NCBI GenBank assembly: GCA_006503475.1
Contig: RSEH01000074.1
Coordinates: 107,241 to 171,240 of the forward strand
Source of the DNA: Stentor roeselii
Lineage: Eukaryota > Ciliophora > Heterotrichea > Heterotrichida > Stentoridae
DNA: 64,000 nt
Direction of reading: 5' to 3'
Of this stretch, positions 29,920 to 39,045 are shown in pieces. The notes under the pieces were generated by a model. It searched no databases. It saw only the letters and a list, made by a program, of their open reading frames with translations, and was not told the origin of the DNA. The translations under genes were made by a program, and so were the position numbers. How positions within the stretch are numbered: the first letter of the stretch is position 1; every line of letters starts with the position of its first letter.

Positions 29920-31686
29920 ATGGGCTCCTGCTGTGTCAAGTCAAAAGATGTGAAAGAATTAGAAGATGAGTTGGGGACTTTACTTAATGAAAAAAAGAAA
30001 CTTGAAGAGAAAATAGAGAAACAAGAACAGGTTGCAAAAGGGAAATACTCGCCTTTGATTCCTGAAGTTTATAAATTTATAGACTATGATCAATATACCA
30101 GTTTAAAAATCATCGAAATTCTTTACTCGATTCTCACAGGTGACAACGAGACACTTCATGGTCTCAGTCAGAAAGTGCAAAGTCTTTCAAAATTCGAGGA
30201 AGAACAAAAACTGATTCATTATGGAGATGTCAGAAAAGAAGAAACTGACCTTCAGAAAAAACTCGTCGTTTCTTGTCAGGAAAACTTTAAAAATCTTCAA
30301 GACCTGGTCCATAAAAAACTCCAGAAAATCGAATCCCGTGTTGAAAACGTTCAAAGTCTTTTAAACACCTCGAAAGTTTTCACATCTGAGAGAAAATCAG
30401 TAAGTGACAAGCTTTTGTCATTGAAAAAATCCTCAAAACCTGATTTTTCAACAACGATTTCTAATCTGAAGATAATGGAAGATATCGAAGAAGAACTCAC
30501 TTCATTTGAAAAGGCGCTTCCAGGTCTTCACGACGATTTTATCATGTTTAAACTAAAAGACTTGGAAAATTTGTTAACAAGTCTTGCAAAAGTTTCACTA
30601 GTAACAACCCAAGGTCTTGAAATTCTCTTCGGAGAGTTAAAAATCCCTGAAAACTTAGACGTTGTTGCATTAAAAGTCGTTGATATCGACCGTACTAACT
30701 TCGAACTGACTTTCACAAGTATCGAGAAGTGCATTCGCAACTTACAAGCTTTAGAGACTTTCAAATCCCAAGTCCTGGAAAACAACTCAATAAATGAAAA
30801 ACTTGAGTCAATTGACAGGACCTTAACGAAGCACTTTCTTCATTCAGAGCAGTCAAAAGAAACAGCTTATTCCAGGATCAATCGAGTTTCACGCAGTCAA
30901 AGCGACTTCACCTTTTCCTCGCATTTGGAATACCTGCAGTACGAGCTCAGTCAAAAGTCAGTCCCGGCGACTATTGCGATTTTGAAGCAAAAAGCGAAGA
31001 AGTACTTAAAGTCCCTTGAACAACAAGACCAGAACCTGCTAGAAATGACTGAAAAATTCAATTTAATTGATAAAATCATTGATGAAATCGAACTTAAGTT
31101 CCAGGAATTCATGACTTTTGAGATAAAAGAACTTTATAAGTGGATCGGCAACGGAGAAAAACATGTGAAAGAACAACTTGACCAACTTAGTGAATTTTTC
31201 ATTCAATATGAAGAAATCAAATCTCAACAAGATCTAATCGCACGACTTTCAGAATTTCTGAAAAGGTTTCAAACGACTGACACTTTAAACTCAATAAAGT
31301 CCTCACTGAAAGAAACTTATATGAAAGAACTAGTCAGGGTAAAGACTGAACTTCATGAAAAAGAAAACCACTTCAAAAACGAGTTATCAGAGTCAAAAAA
31401 CCAGTTAATTCTACTTGAATCTTCCTTCCAATCAACAAAAATTCAACTTTCTAAAACAAAAGAACTAACTGAAGACCTTCTCCGACAATCAAGTGAAAAA
31501 GAACTCGAATCCACACTTCTAAGAAACGAGATCAATTCTCTAAAAGAATCCTTCGACCAAGTCGTCCAAGAAAAAAACCAGTTTCAAGAAGAGGTCGAAG
31601 ACCTCCGAAAAAGCTTAAAAGACTGCAAAAAATCTTTAAGACAAAAAAAAAAAGAATTATCCGAACTCCAAAATTCCTCAACTTAA
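29920..31686 (+). CDS. Long coiled-coil protein with acylation signal
   Basis: 588 residues. MGSCCVKSKD at the N-terminus is a strong dual-acylation signal (Gly2 plus Cys4 and Cys5). The remainder is almost entirely predicted coiled coil, densest at 11-45 and from about 465 to the end (LRKSLKDCKKSLRQKKKELS). It is probably a membrane-attached fibrous or tethering protein of the cortex. No known domain was found. It is followed after 17 bp by the RagC/D gene on the same strand. Confidence 0.8.
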   Translation: MGSCCVKSKDVKELEDELGTLLNEKKKLEEKIEKQEQVAKGKYSPLIPEVYKFIDYDQYTSLKIIEILYSILTGDNETLHGLSQKVQSLSKFEEEQKLIHYGDVRKEETDLQKKLVVSCQENFKNLQDLVHKKLQKIESRVENVQSLLNTSKVFTSERKSVSDKLLSLKKSSKPDFSTTISNLKIMEDIEEELTSFEKALPGLHDDFIMFKLKDLENLLTSLAKVSLVTTQGLEILFGELKIPENLDVVALKVVDIDRTNFELTFTSIEKCIRNLQALETFKSQVLENNSINEKLESIDRTLTKHFLHSEQSKETAYSRINRVSRSQSDFTFSSHLEYLQYELSQKSVPATIAILKQKAKKYLKSLEQQDQNLLEMTEKFNLIDKIIDEIELKFQEFMTFEIKELYKWIGNGEKHVKEQLDQLSEFFIQYEEIKSQQDLIARLSEFLKRFQTTDTLNSIKSSLKETYMKELVRVKTELHEKENHFKNELSESKNQLILLESSFQSTKIQLSKTKELTEDLLRQSSEKELESTLLRNEINSLKESFDQVVQEKNQFQEEVEDLRKSLKDCKKSLRQKKKELSELQNSST

Positions 31687-31703
31687 TTCATTCTCCAATA
31701 AAT

Positions 31704-32675
31704 ATGCAAATCGCCCTGCTTGGCAGTAAAAAAGTCGGAAAATCGTCGATTCTCAAAGTCGTCTTCCAGAAAATGTCCCCGAATGAAACGATGTTCATCG
31801 ACAGTACTACCCGTGTAGAGGAGATTAAAGTGGAAAATAACCCTTACACCAAGTACACCTTCATTGACTTCCCTGGGTCCTTTGAGGTCTCCCAACTCAG
31901 CGCGCTTGATCGAAAACATCTGTCGAAGTGCGCTATGGTCATCTTTGTTTTAGACGCGCAGGACCAGCCTTACAACAAGCCTTTGGAAAAATTTATAAGC
32001 ATCTTGTCAGAGGTCCACTCGTTCAACCCTGACTGTCTTTTTGATATTTTCATTCATAAGATTGATGGAGATATGTTTGTCACTGAAGAACTTAAACTTG
32101 AAGCTCAAAATGAAGTTTCTTATGTCATCAAGTCGGATCTTCAGGAAAGGAAATTACCTGAACCTGGACTTTTGCTTACTAGTATTTATGATTTGTCGAT
32201 ATTTGAAGCACTCTCGAAAATTTTGATTAGGGTTAGCCCTCAAGTCACTTATATTCAGTATATGCTAGATTCCTTAATGAACTACTGTCGAATCGACAAA
32301 GTTTACTTATTCGACGTGATAAACAAGCTGTACATCGCAACAGACTCAACCCCAGTAGACCTGATCTCGTACGAGTTATGTGCCGACATGATAGACGTAG
32401 TAATCGACGTATCCTGCATATACGGTATAAACGGTGCAGACAACGTGACATCCAACGCATTCGACAAGAAGAGCACATCAGTAATAAAGTTAGATTCAGG
32501 TCTGACCTTATACCTTCGACAGATCGAGCACATGTTAGCCCTAGTCTGCCTCGTAAAAGAAGACAACTTCGACCGTCAGAACCTGATCGACTTCAACATC
32601 GACATCTTTAAAAACGGAGTGATTCAAATCTTCCAAGCACATGAAAAGATGATCAAAGAGGAGACTAAAGGTTAA
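31704..32675 (+). CDS. RagC/D-type GTPase (Gtr2)
   Basis: A 323-residue GTPase of the Rag/Gtr family, which signals amino-acid sufficiency to TORC1 at lysosomes as a heterodimer with RagA/B. P-loop GSKKVGKSS; switch II DFPGSF, where RagC has DFPGQ; HKIDG as the base-specificity motif. The C-terminal roadblock part carries the RagC/D-specific LLLTSIYDLSIFEALSK, YLFDVINKLYIATDSTPVDL and YELCADMIDVVIDVSCIYG. No RagA/B partner is in the window. Codon choice shifts from T-ending to C-ending at about 32280 within the gene. The ARL8 gene follows after 38 bp. Confidence 0.92.
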   Translation: MQIALLGSKKVGKSSILKVVFQKMSPNETMFIDSTTRVEEIKVENNPYTKYTFIDFPGSFEVSQLSALDRKHLSKCAMVIFVLDAQDQPYNKPLEKFISILSEVHSFNPDCLFDIFIHKIDGDMFVTEELKLEAQNEVSYVIKSDLQERKLPEPGLLLTSIYDLSIFEALSKILIRVSPQVTYIQYMLDSLMNYCRIDKVYLFDVINKLYIATDSTPVDLISYELCADMIDVVIDVSCIYGINGADNVTSNAFDKKSTSVIKLDSGLTLYLRQIEHMLALVCLVKEDNFDRQNLIDFNIDIFKNGVIQIFQAHEKMIKEETKG

Positions 32676-32713
32676 GCTAAGAATTAAACAAATTTTCTTC
32701 AATAATAAACAAG

Positions 32714-33247
32714 ATGGGAGCATTGCTGACCAAACTTCGAGCTCTATTCGCAAGGAAAATGGAAATTGTCGTCGTAGGGCTTGAAAACTCAGGAAAAACG
32801 ACTTTTATCAACAGTCTCGCTGAGGGAAGCCCTGGAGAAACAGTGCCGACCATCGGGTTGAACGTCAAACAGATAACAAAAGGAAACTTGATGATCAAGG
32901 CTTGGGACCTTGGAGGGCAGATTCAGTATCGGTCAGAGTGGGCAAGGTACGCTAAAGGCACACAGGTCATTATTTTTGTTGTTGACTCTTCTGCTGTCGA
33001 CCTGATCACTTATTCCAGAAGAGAACTTCATTCAATGCTGGAAGAACGTGACCTGGCAAATATTCCTCTACTTGTCCTTGCTAATAAAATTGATATCAAC
33101 CCGCATCTCACTGAACCTGAGATCATCACTGGACTCAACTTGGACTATGTTATTGATAATCCTTGGCTTGTCATTTCTATTAGTGCCTTAAAAGGAACTA
33201 ATTTGGAAAGAGTTGTTGACTGGCTTTTAAATGTAAAAAAGAATTAA
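32714..33247 (+). CDS. ARL8: ARL8-type small GTPase
   Basis: A 177-residue Arf-like GTPase. It has an amphipathic N-terminal helix (MGALLTKLRALFARKM), P-loop GLENSGKTT, switch I PTIGLNVKQITKGN, DLGGQ, NKID and a SISALKG motif. The ITKGNLMIKAWDLGGQ pattern is typical for ARL8, which places lysosomes along microtubules through kinesin adaptors. Sitting next to RagC/D suggests a lysosome-linked pair, though neighbours in this genome are often unrelated. The stop is 14 bp from the convergent gene. Confidence 0.88.
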   Translation: MGALLTKLRALFARKMEIVVVGLENSGKTTFINSLAEGSPGETVPTIGLNVKQITKGNLMIKAWDLGGQIQYRSEWARYAKGTQVIIFVVDSSAVDLITYSRRELHSMLEERDLANIPLLVLANKIDINPHLTEPEIITGLNLDYVIDNPWLVISISALKGTNLERVVDWLLNVKKN

Positions 33248-33261
33248 GGGTGTTATTAGAG

Positions 33262-33876
33262 TTACTTTATTATTAATTTTCTCCAGGATTCGGAAAAGTT
33301 TTTGAAGTTTGACATGAACTCTGAGTGATAGTCACTTTTAGGGATTTTTTGTAGGGGTAATGATGGGATTGATGGAATTGATGGGACTGATGGTGAGTTT
33401 CTGGAGTTTGAGAGATTTTTAGGTTTTTTCGGTTTTTTAGTGGAATTTTTGATGGTTTGGCTTCGTGGTTTGGACTTTTCTTTCGAGTTTTTAAGAAGGT
33501 TTTCTTCATAGACTTCTTTGATTTTTGATAGGACTTTGCTGTATTTCTGGTTGCTTTTTATTATTTCGGTGAACATTTCACGGCATTCTTGAATAGTATT
33601 TAAGTTTCTTTTTAAATATTTTTCTGTTTTCAGTATCTCTTCATCGACTTCAGATATATTTTTGCATGATAGATTTTGATTTAAACTTGATTTTTTTAAC
33701 TGAATTGAATCGTCAATCCTTGAAGGAACTCGTGCTGGAGGACATGGAAGGCCACTAAAAAAATTTCTATTCTGGATCAAGTCTGGACTGATGAGGTCTG
33801 ATTGTCTTCTGACGTAATTAATTTTAGGTTTTTGCAAATCAGGTAACTCTAAAAGACTTAAAGATTTTTTCCTCAT
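33262..33876 (-). CDS. Hypothetical basic protein with SIPS repeats
   Basis: 204 residues, basic and mostly disordered. A helical stretch lies at 75-125 (VDEEILKTEKYLKRNLNTIQ). A short degenerate tripeptide repeat (SVPSIPSIPSLP) follows near residue 165. No known domain or signal was recognised. The ATG at 33876 lies 11 bp from a divergent ATG. Confidence 0.7.
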   Translation of the reverse strand: MRKKSLSLLELPDLQKPKINYVRRQSDLISPDLIQNRNFFSGLPCPPARVPSRIDDSIQLKKSSLNQNLSCKNISEVDEEILKTEKYLKRNLNTIQECREMFTEIIKSNQKYSKVLSKIKEVYEENLLKNSKEKSKPRSQTIKNSTKKPKKPKNLSNSRNSPSVPSIPSIPSLPLQKIPKSDYHSEFMSNFKNFSESWRKLIIK

Positions 33877-33887
33877 AGTTTATATTC

Positions 33888-34103
33888 ATGGATTTGATTG
33901 ATGCCCAAATTCAATGGCAAATGAATCAAGAAATTCCATATTGGACAGAAAAATATAAAAATAGTTTTCGAATAGAAGAATAAATTGCATCATTAAAGAA
34001 TTTTTATTTCGAAAGTTTAAAGATTTCTGATATTGAAGAAAAAGACATTTTGTTGAAAATACTTTATACTGTTCAGAAAATTAGAAAAAATAAAGAGCCT
34101 TGA
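33888..34103 (+). pseudogene. 71-codon frame with one in-frame TAA
   Basis: From the ATG at 33888, 31 codons (MDLIDAQIQWQMNQEIPYW...) are followed by TAA at 33981-33983. The same frame then runs on with good helical protein sequence (IASLKNFYFESL, SDIEEKDILLKILYTVQKI) to TGA at 34101-34103. The TAA falls where Gln would fit. No GT...AG intron removes it. The ATG is placed exactly as in other divergent pairs here. It is either a recently dead small gene or a read-through product; no family was recognised. Confidence 0.5.
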
Positions 34104-34246
34104 ATAATTATTTAAAATTATAAAAATATTTTTAAACTCTATATCAAAATCTCCTTTCGATTTGTACTAAAACCCGCCTATTCTTCATTTTAAAATTTAT
34201 CACAAATCGATAATAATTTTTGTTATTAAAAAGAAAATTTCATACT

Positions 34247-34924
34247 TTAAGCATAAACAGCAGTTATATTACTCACAGATTTAGAATGTACCCTTTCCAA
34301 TAAAGGTAACTGAGTCCTCGCCTTTTCAAGTCTTCGTTTAAACTCAGCCACGCCTTCATCTTGCTGTTTTTCTCCAAGGATTTCCTTTAAAAGATCCCTA
34401 TTCCTTAAAATATCACAAGCAACGTTAATAGTCTTCCTTGATTTTTTCGTCTCTTGCATCATTTTCTGGCAAGTCTTCTGCAAAATTGTGTGTGAGTTAA
34501 GATTATCGCCAGGCTCGTATTTTACTCTTTCGTTTTTAAGAGACTGTTCTATTATAGGAGTCATTTCGTATTGAATAGTCTCTTTTCTCTGCTTTACTGG
34601 AGTTTTCAGAGTGTAAACTTTGTTTTCCATCTCCTTTAATATGTCGGCAGGAGTTACTAAAAACTGGGATGGCAGAAGTCGACTTTTAAACAATGAGGAA
34701 AGCTTCTGTCGTCTTTGAGATATTGCAAGGACTGATTCGACTGGGGTTTGAAGACTTGGAAGACTAGGTCTATGAGAATGTAATGAATTTAGTTTCACTT
34801 TTTTTTGAGGTGAGCAGGACGATTTTTTCTTGATCTCTTCGTCAAGTTTAAACCCAATAGTTCTTTGTTTCTTGAGCGAGTAGATGCTTTGTAAGGCTTT
34901 CTCAAAGTGAGTATCCATGATCAT
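34247..34924 (-). CDS. Hypothetical basic protein
   Basis: 225 residues from the ATG at 34924 (MIMDTHFEKAL); a second ATG at 34918 is possible, and the longer frame begins at TTG. It is rich in Lys, Gln, Ser and Leu, with helical segments near the C-terminus (EFKRRLEKARTQLPLLERV) and a conserved-looking LLPSQFLVTPADILKEME. No domain was recognised; it may be a structural or cytoskeletal protein. Confidence 0.75.
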   Translation of the reverse strand: MIMDTHFEKALQSIYSLKKQRTIGFKLDEEIKKKSSCSPQKKVKLNSLHSHRPSLPSLQTPVESVLAISQRRQKLSSLFKSRLLPSQFLVTPADILKEMENKVYTLKTPVKQRKETIQYEMTPIIEQSLKNERVKYEPGDNLNSHTILQKTCQKMMQETKKSRKTINVACDILRNRDLLKEILGEKQQDEGVAEFKRRLEKARTQLPLLERVHSKSVSNITAVYA

Positions 34925-35074
34925 TGTCTTTATAAGCCATCTTGAATTACTCAATTCCAAAGCATTACTCAAGCAGTTTTAAATTTAAGTATCTTCGAAT
35001 GTATTCAAAATTCTTATTGAAAAAGAATCAAGACAAGGTCTCAGTTAGTTTAAGGTTATTTAACTAAATAATAA

Positions 35075-35368
35075 ATGTTGACTGCTTTCAAAGGACTGGC
35101 AAGAATGATTTCTAGAAGCGAAATCGAGACTCTTTTGACTGATTTCACGAAACTATATGTAAAAGAAGATTTTACCCTTGACAAATCTTTCAAAGAATTA
35201 GGTCTCAGAGATATCGACAAGGTTGAAATAATCATCGCGATGGAATTTAAGACGAAGACTTGGCTGGAAAATGAAAACTCTCTTCAAATACAAACTTTGA
35301 ACCAACTTGTCGACCTTCTGATGGAAAAAGCAGAGGAGAAGGAAAATGCGGCAAGTCCTGGAAAGTAA
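35075..35368 (+). CDS. Acyl-carrier-like protein lacking the pantetheine Ser
   Basis: A 97-residue protein with the four-helix acyl carrier fold pattern: FTKLYVKEDFTLDKSFKELGLRDIDKVEIIIAMEFK...NSLQIQTLNQLVDLL. The family motif LGLDSLD is LGLRDIDK here, so the phosphopantetheine attachment Ser is Asp46. It therefore cannot carry an acyl chain in the usual way. The N-terminus (MLTAFKGLARMIS) could be a short mitochondrial targeting peptide. A structural role, as for ACP-like subunits of complex I or LYR-protein assemblies, is likely. The fold call is good; the role is inferred. Confidence 0.78.
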   Translation: MLTAFKGLARMISRSEIETLLTDFTKLYVKEDFTLDKSFKELGLRDIDKVEIIIAMEFKTKTWLENENSLQIQTLNQLVDLLMEKAEEKENAASPGK

Positions 35369-35504
35369 GAATTAAATCAATCATTTGATTAAAGAGCAAA
35401 ATCAACTTTTCCAATTTTTTTACCAATAAACTCCACTCTTCTCATCTAAACCCCTCTAAACTTTTCTATTCCTCTAAAATCTCAGAACTGTAATTATCTA
35501 CCTT

Positions 35505-36263
35505 CTAATTCTTCGACATGTCAACAGTAAAAAGCGGGATTCTTCCTTTCTTCCCAGATTTCATTTTCTTAACAGAAGCTCTTCGTTTCTCTGAATGTTT
35601 TTCCGCTTCAGAGTACTCAAGAAGTCCTCCCATTTCCCCAATGAAATTCGCGACGTTATTTTCAATCATGGCGATTTTTTCCCTGATATCCGAATTTTCA
35701 TCTTTTAATTCTTCAATCCTATCAGTGAGTTCTTCTTCTTTTTCCCTGAAAAGTTTTTTCCTGCTTTTTAAAATATCGCTTTTTTTTGTTGAAATTTCTT
35801 GAATCTGGGTTTTAAAGTTATCTTCGCGGTTTTTCATTCTTTTCCAGTTCTTTTCAAGTTCTTCTTGATGTTCTTGCATGTTTTTTAGTTCTTTCGTAAG
35901 GTTCTGGATTTCCAGTTGATGCTGAGATTTCATCGTTTCCTCCTTTTTTTGAAGACTGCTTTCGAGGTTCAGTGATTTTGACTGAGAGATGATTATAAAG
36001 AAAGATTCAATCCTGTTATTTTTTGCTTTATTTTGAAGAGTTTTAAGGAATTTTCTGAATCTATCTCCTAGAAAAAGAACGGAATTCTTGATTTTTACTT
36101 GAGACTGTTTTGGAATGACAAGAGTTTTGAACTTCCAAACAGCGAAGGACTTTAGAGTGCGACGTTTGTTGACTGTCTTGAAAATGTAAAAAAGCGACTT
36201 GAGGTAGTTCTGAATGACTAGTCCAGCGATTTGAAAACTTGAAAGCGATTTCGATTCTTCCAT
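35505..36263 (-). CDS. Coiled-coil protein
   Basis: 252 residues. The N-terminal 100 are basic and helical (FAVWKFKTLVIPKQSQVKIK). Residues 105-205 form a strong coiled coil (LTKELKNMQEHQEELEKNW, EEELTDRIEELKDE). The tail is basic (RRASVKKMKSGKKGRIP). There is no enzymatic domain; it is possibly a cytoskeletal component. Its start is 87 bp from the divergent GST gene. Confidence 0.75.
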   Translation of the reverse strand: MEESKSLSSFQIAGLVIQNYLKSLFYIFKTVNKRRTLKSFAVWKFKTLVIPKQSQVKIKNSVLFLGDRFRKFLKTLQNKAKNNRIESFFIIISQSKSLNLESSLQKKEETMKSQHQLEIQNLTKELKNMQEHQEELEKNWKRMKNREDNFKTQIQEISTKKSDILKSRKKLFREKEEELTDRIEELKDENSDIREKIAMIENNVANFIGEMGGLLEYSEAEKHSEKRRASVKKMKSGKKGRIPLFTVDMSKN

Positions 36264-36350
36264 TATTATTTAATTATTTAAATCAGGTTTCGACTTCCTC
36301 TGCAAGTCAAAGTTTTGAAATCTTTCTTACCCATTTATCCAAGAAAAAAA

Positions 36351-37070
36351 ATGCAAAAATTGACCTTTCTGTATCATCCGATGTGCCCCTTCGCCCAAAG
36401 GGTCCTTTACGTGATTAACTTCAAAGGAATCCCAGTGGAATTGGTGGAAATCGACATGATAAACAAGCCAGAATGGTGGTATCAGGAAAATCCTAACAAC
36501 TTGTTTCCGGTACTGAAAGTTGAAAATGACTCACAGAAATATTTGATACAAAACTCGACTACGATTTCAGAACTCATTGAAGAACTGCCTGGACCTCGTC
36601 TTTTTCCATTGAAAAATGGAGAAGTGGACAGGTTTGAAATGGCTTTGATTAAAACGCGTTATTATGAACTTGAAAACACTAGGATACTGATCAAAACAAT
36701 TTACAGTCAGGCGGGGTTGAATGCAGACTTTAATTCGGAGTTTCAGAAAAAGATGAAAAAAATTACTTCTTGTGTTGCGAAAGGGAAGTTTTTCGCTAAT
36801 TCTATCATTGGAAAAGATGAGGTTACTTTAGGTGATGTGATGGTTTTTCCGTGGATTGAAAGAATCATGGCGTTTAGAAGTCTTGAGTTGAAATGTTTTG
36901 AAAACTTGAACCTTTATGACCTTGAGCTTTGGTTTCAAAGGACTCGGCAACTTGATTTTATTAAAAAGTCTCTGATCCCTCCACAGTCTTACTTAAACCT
37001 GAGGAAAATCATGATGAGTGGTCAATATAAAGGTTTAGTTCTTCCTGCTTCGAAATATTGGGAAAATTAA
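36351..37070 (+). CDS. Omega-type glutathione S-transferase-like protein
   Basis: 239 residues from the ATG at 36351; the longer frame starts at TTG. The N-terminal thioredoxin-like domain has HPMCPFAQRVLYVINFKGIPVELVEID and NLFPVLKV with the cis-Pro. The CPFxQR motif carries the Cys of omega-class GSTs, which do glutathione-dependent thiol transfer and dehydroascorbate reduction. The helical C-domain includes LGDVMVFPWIERI, a typical N-capping region. A cytosolic thiol transferase is likely. The aspartic-protease array begins 12 bp downstream. Confidence 0.85.
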   Translation: MQKLTFLYHPMCPFAQRVLYVINFKGIPVELVEIDMINKPEWWYQENPNNLFPVLKVENDSQKYLIQNSTTISELIEELPGPRLFPLKNGEVDRFEMALIKTRYYELENTRILIKTIYSQAGLNADFNSEFQKKMKKITSCVAKGKFFANSIIGKDEVTLGDVMVFPWIERIMAFRSLELKCFENLNLYDLELWFQRTRQLDFIKKSLIPPQSYLNLRKIMMSGQYKGLVLPASKYWEN

Positions 37071-37082
37071 TGATTAGTAAAT

Positions 37083-38315
37083 ATGAAAAGCATTCTGATC
37101 TGGTTTTTTATCGCAGAAAGCACAGTCTTTTTATTGAAAAATACGAAAAAAAGAGTAGAACTGCAAGGAGTTCCTGAAGTAAGAGCAAGTGACTACTTCG
37201 ACGAGTATTATTATTTGGATGCCAGAATCGGCAACCCAGAAGCGAAGTTTAATCTTTTGATTGACATCAACACTCCACATTTTTGGGTCTCTGATGTCGC
37301 TTGTAAAGACTGTGAAGAAGCTAACAACTTTTACAATCAAACTAAATCCTCAGCTTCAGGGCAGAGTACAAATCAGTCGGTTTTTAATGACTCTACACTT
37401 GGATTATCTGGAATTGAAGTCTTTGATCGAGTCAAGTTCTCAGAACAGATCATTTTAAATAACTGTTCTTTCATCAGTGCTTTGAATGTCAGTTATTTCG
37501 GGGAAATCGACACTGACGGCGTGATTGGTCTTGCTCTAGGAACTAGTTCAACTCTGTTAAAGAATATTGTTGTGCAGATGGTTAATTCGTCTATCATTGC
37601 AAAGCCTTCTTTCAGTCTTTACTTTAGCAGTAATATGTATGATTTGATTTCAACTACTGACCCACCAGCGACTATTGTTTTTGGAGGTCATGATGAGAAA
37701 AAATATGCATTGGATGAGATGGCTTTCATCAAAGCTAAATCGGGATCACAGGTATGGGAAAGTGAATTGTCAGGAATTCAAGCTGCTTTTCCTAATCAAG
37801 AAGGGAAAAATCTTAGAAATCAAAAAACTTCAGTGGTTTTTGATACAACTAGCAATTATATAGGTTTGCCTCATCGTGATTATAACTTGTTTTATGAGAT
37901 TGTTGATAATGAGTTTTACTGTTTAAGAGCAGACAATCAACTTTTTTGTACTTGTTCTTCATTGAGTAAGTTTCCAATTCTGACATTCACAATCGATGAC
38001 TATGAGTTTAACTTAGAACCTGCAGACTATATTCAGACCGGGTCTTACATGTGCAGAGTTCTTGTTAGGAAGGTTGATGATGAAAAGGTTAAACTCGGAC
38101 TCCCATTTTTCAGGAAATTTTACAGCTTCTTTGATTACGATAAAAAAGTCATAGGATTTGCAACGGCAGCCAAATCAGTCATTGTGATACTTGACGGAGG
38201 AGATGCTATTAATTTATCTACTTTAGGTGTTTTAGGAATGATCTGCACTGGGCTTTATTTGGGTTATATGAAAAAAAGACAAGTGGGAGATGAACAAAAT
38301 TATAGAAAAATTTAG
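37083..38315 (+). CDS. Pepsin-like membrane protein A, damaged active site
   Basis: 410 residues: signal peptide, A1-type aspartic protease fold and a C-terminal membrane anchor (LSTLGVLGMICTGLYLGY) with a short basic cytosolic tail. The first catalytic motif is Asp61-Ile-Asn-Thr instead of DTGS, followed by HFWVSDVAC. The second is Asp254-Thr-Thr-Ser. Both aspartates are thus kept but the glycines are lost. The fold markers DGVIGLALG and LGLPFFRKFYSFFDYDKK are present. Activity is doubtful. It is the first of three tandem paralogs on the same strand, and is likely a surface or vacuolar protein. Confidence 0.88.
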   Translation: MKSILIWFFIAESTVFLLKNTKKRVELQGVPEVRASDYFDEYYYLDARIGNPEAKFNLLIDINTPHFWVSDVACKDCEEANNFYNQTKSSASGQSTNQSVFNDSTLGLSGIEVFDRVKFSEQIILNNCSFISALNVSYFGEIDTDGVIGLALGTSSTLLKNIVVQMVNSSIIAKPSFSLYFSSNMYDLISTTDPPATIVFGGHDEKKYALDEMAFIKAKSGSQVWESELSGIQAAFPNQEGKNLRNQKTSVVFDTTSNYIGLPHRDYNLFYEIVDNEFYCLRADNQLFCTCSSLSKFPILTFTIDDYEFNLEPADYIQTGSYMCRVLVRKVDDEKVKLGLPFFRKFYSFFDYDKKVIGFATAAKSVIVILDGGDAINLSTLGVLGMICTGLYLGYMKKRQVGDEQNYRKI

Positions 38316-39045
38316 GTTTTAAACTTAGTTTCCAATGAATATTCTTTTTTTTATTGAAAAATGATAAGATTTAATAAATCATGGAAGGGAGTGATAATCA
38401 TTAGTATTGAATGATAATTGTCTTTAATGTTAAGAACATGAAAAGCTCAGTTATTATATATAAATAATTTATTAGAATATCTTATAGGGTATAATTTTAG
38501 TAAGATAATGAATTTATTTCGTGAGTGTTTATGATCAGGGTTTAGCAGAGAAATTGAGTAATTTCTTATGCTTTTCAGTAGTCATGGCTTAATCATCTTG
38601 GATCACAATTTCTTTTCTGAAACTAATACTTTAATGTGAAGATTTTCTCTCAAAAAGATTCCTATATATATAAATAATTTACTTAACCTGTTTAAATTAG
38701 TTCTAAAAGATAGTTTTATAATAATACCCAAAATCTGATTTGTACTGAAAATTTTAATAATATAAGTAGTGGTTGATGAAGAAAGTCTTATTATCTTTCA
38801 ACTTTAGCAGTTAGTGTCTTTTGGTCTAATATTCAAATAAATTATTAAAATGTAGACATACAAAACTATAGATAATCTAAATAATTAATTTAAAACCTAA
38901 TATAATTAAAATTCAATAAGCTAGTCTACATTAATTCTTCGACGAGAACACAAAGTGAAAATAAAACCATTAAAACCACAAAATCAATTTTCTAGAATTT
39001 ACCTCGTAATCAGAACATTTAAAGCTCCATCTGATCTAAATATAA
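38316..39045. other. Intergenic AT-rich DNA inside the protease array
   Basis: 730 bp without a recognisable gene between paralogs A and B, although B and C are only 38 bp apart. The element TATATATAAATAATTTA-like occurs twice (near 38455 and 38667). A lost fourth paralog was looked for but no DTG-type or IGSP fragment was found. Confidence 0.35.

Noticed and set aside
38316-39045. A fourth aspartic-protease paralog in the gap of the array.
   Set aside because: No piece matching the conserved motifs was found in any frame.
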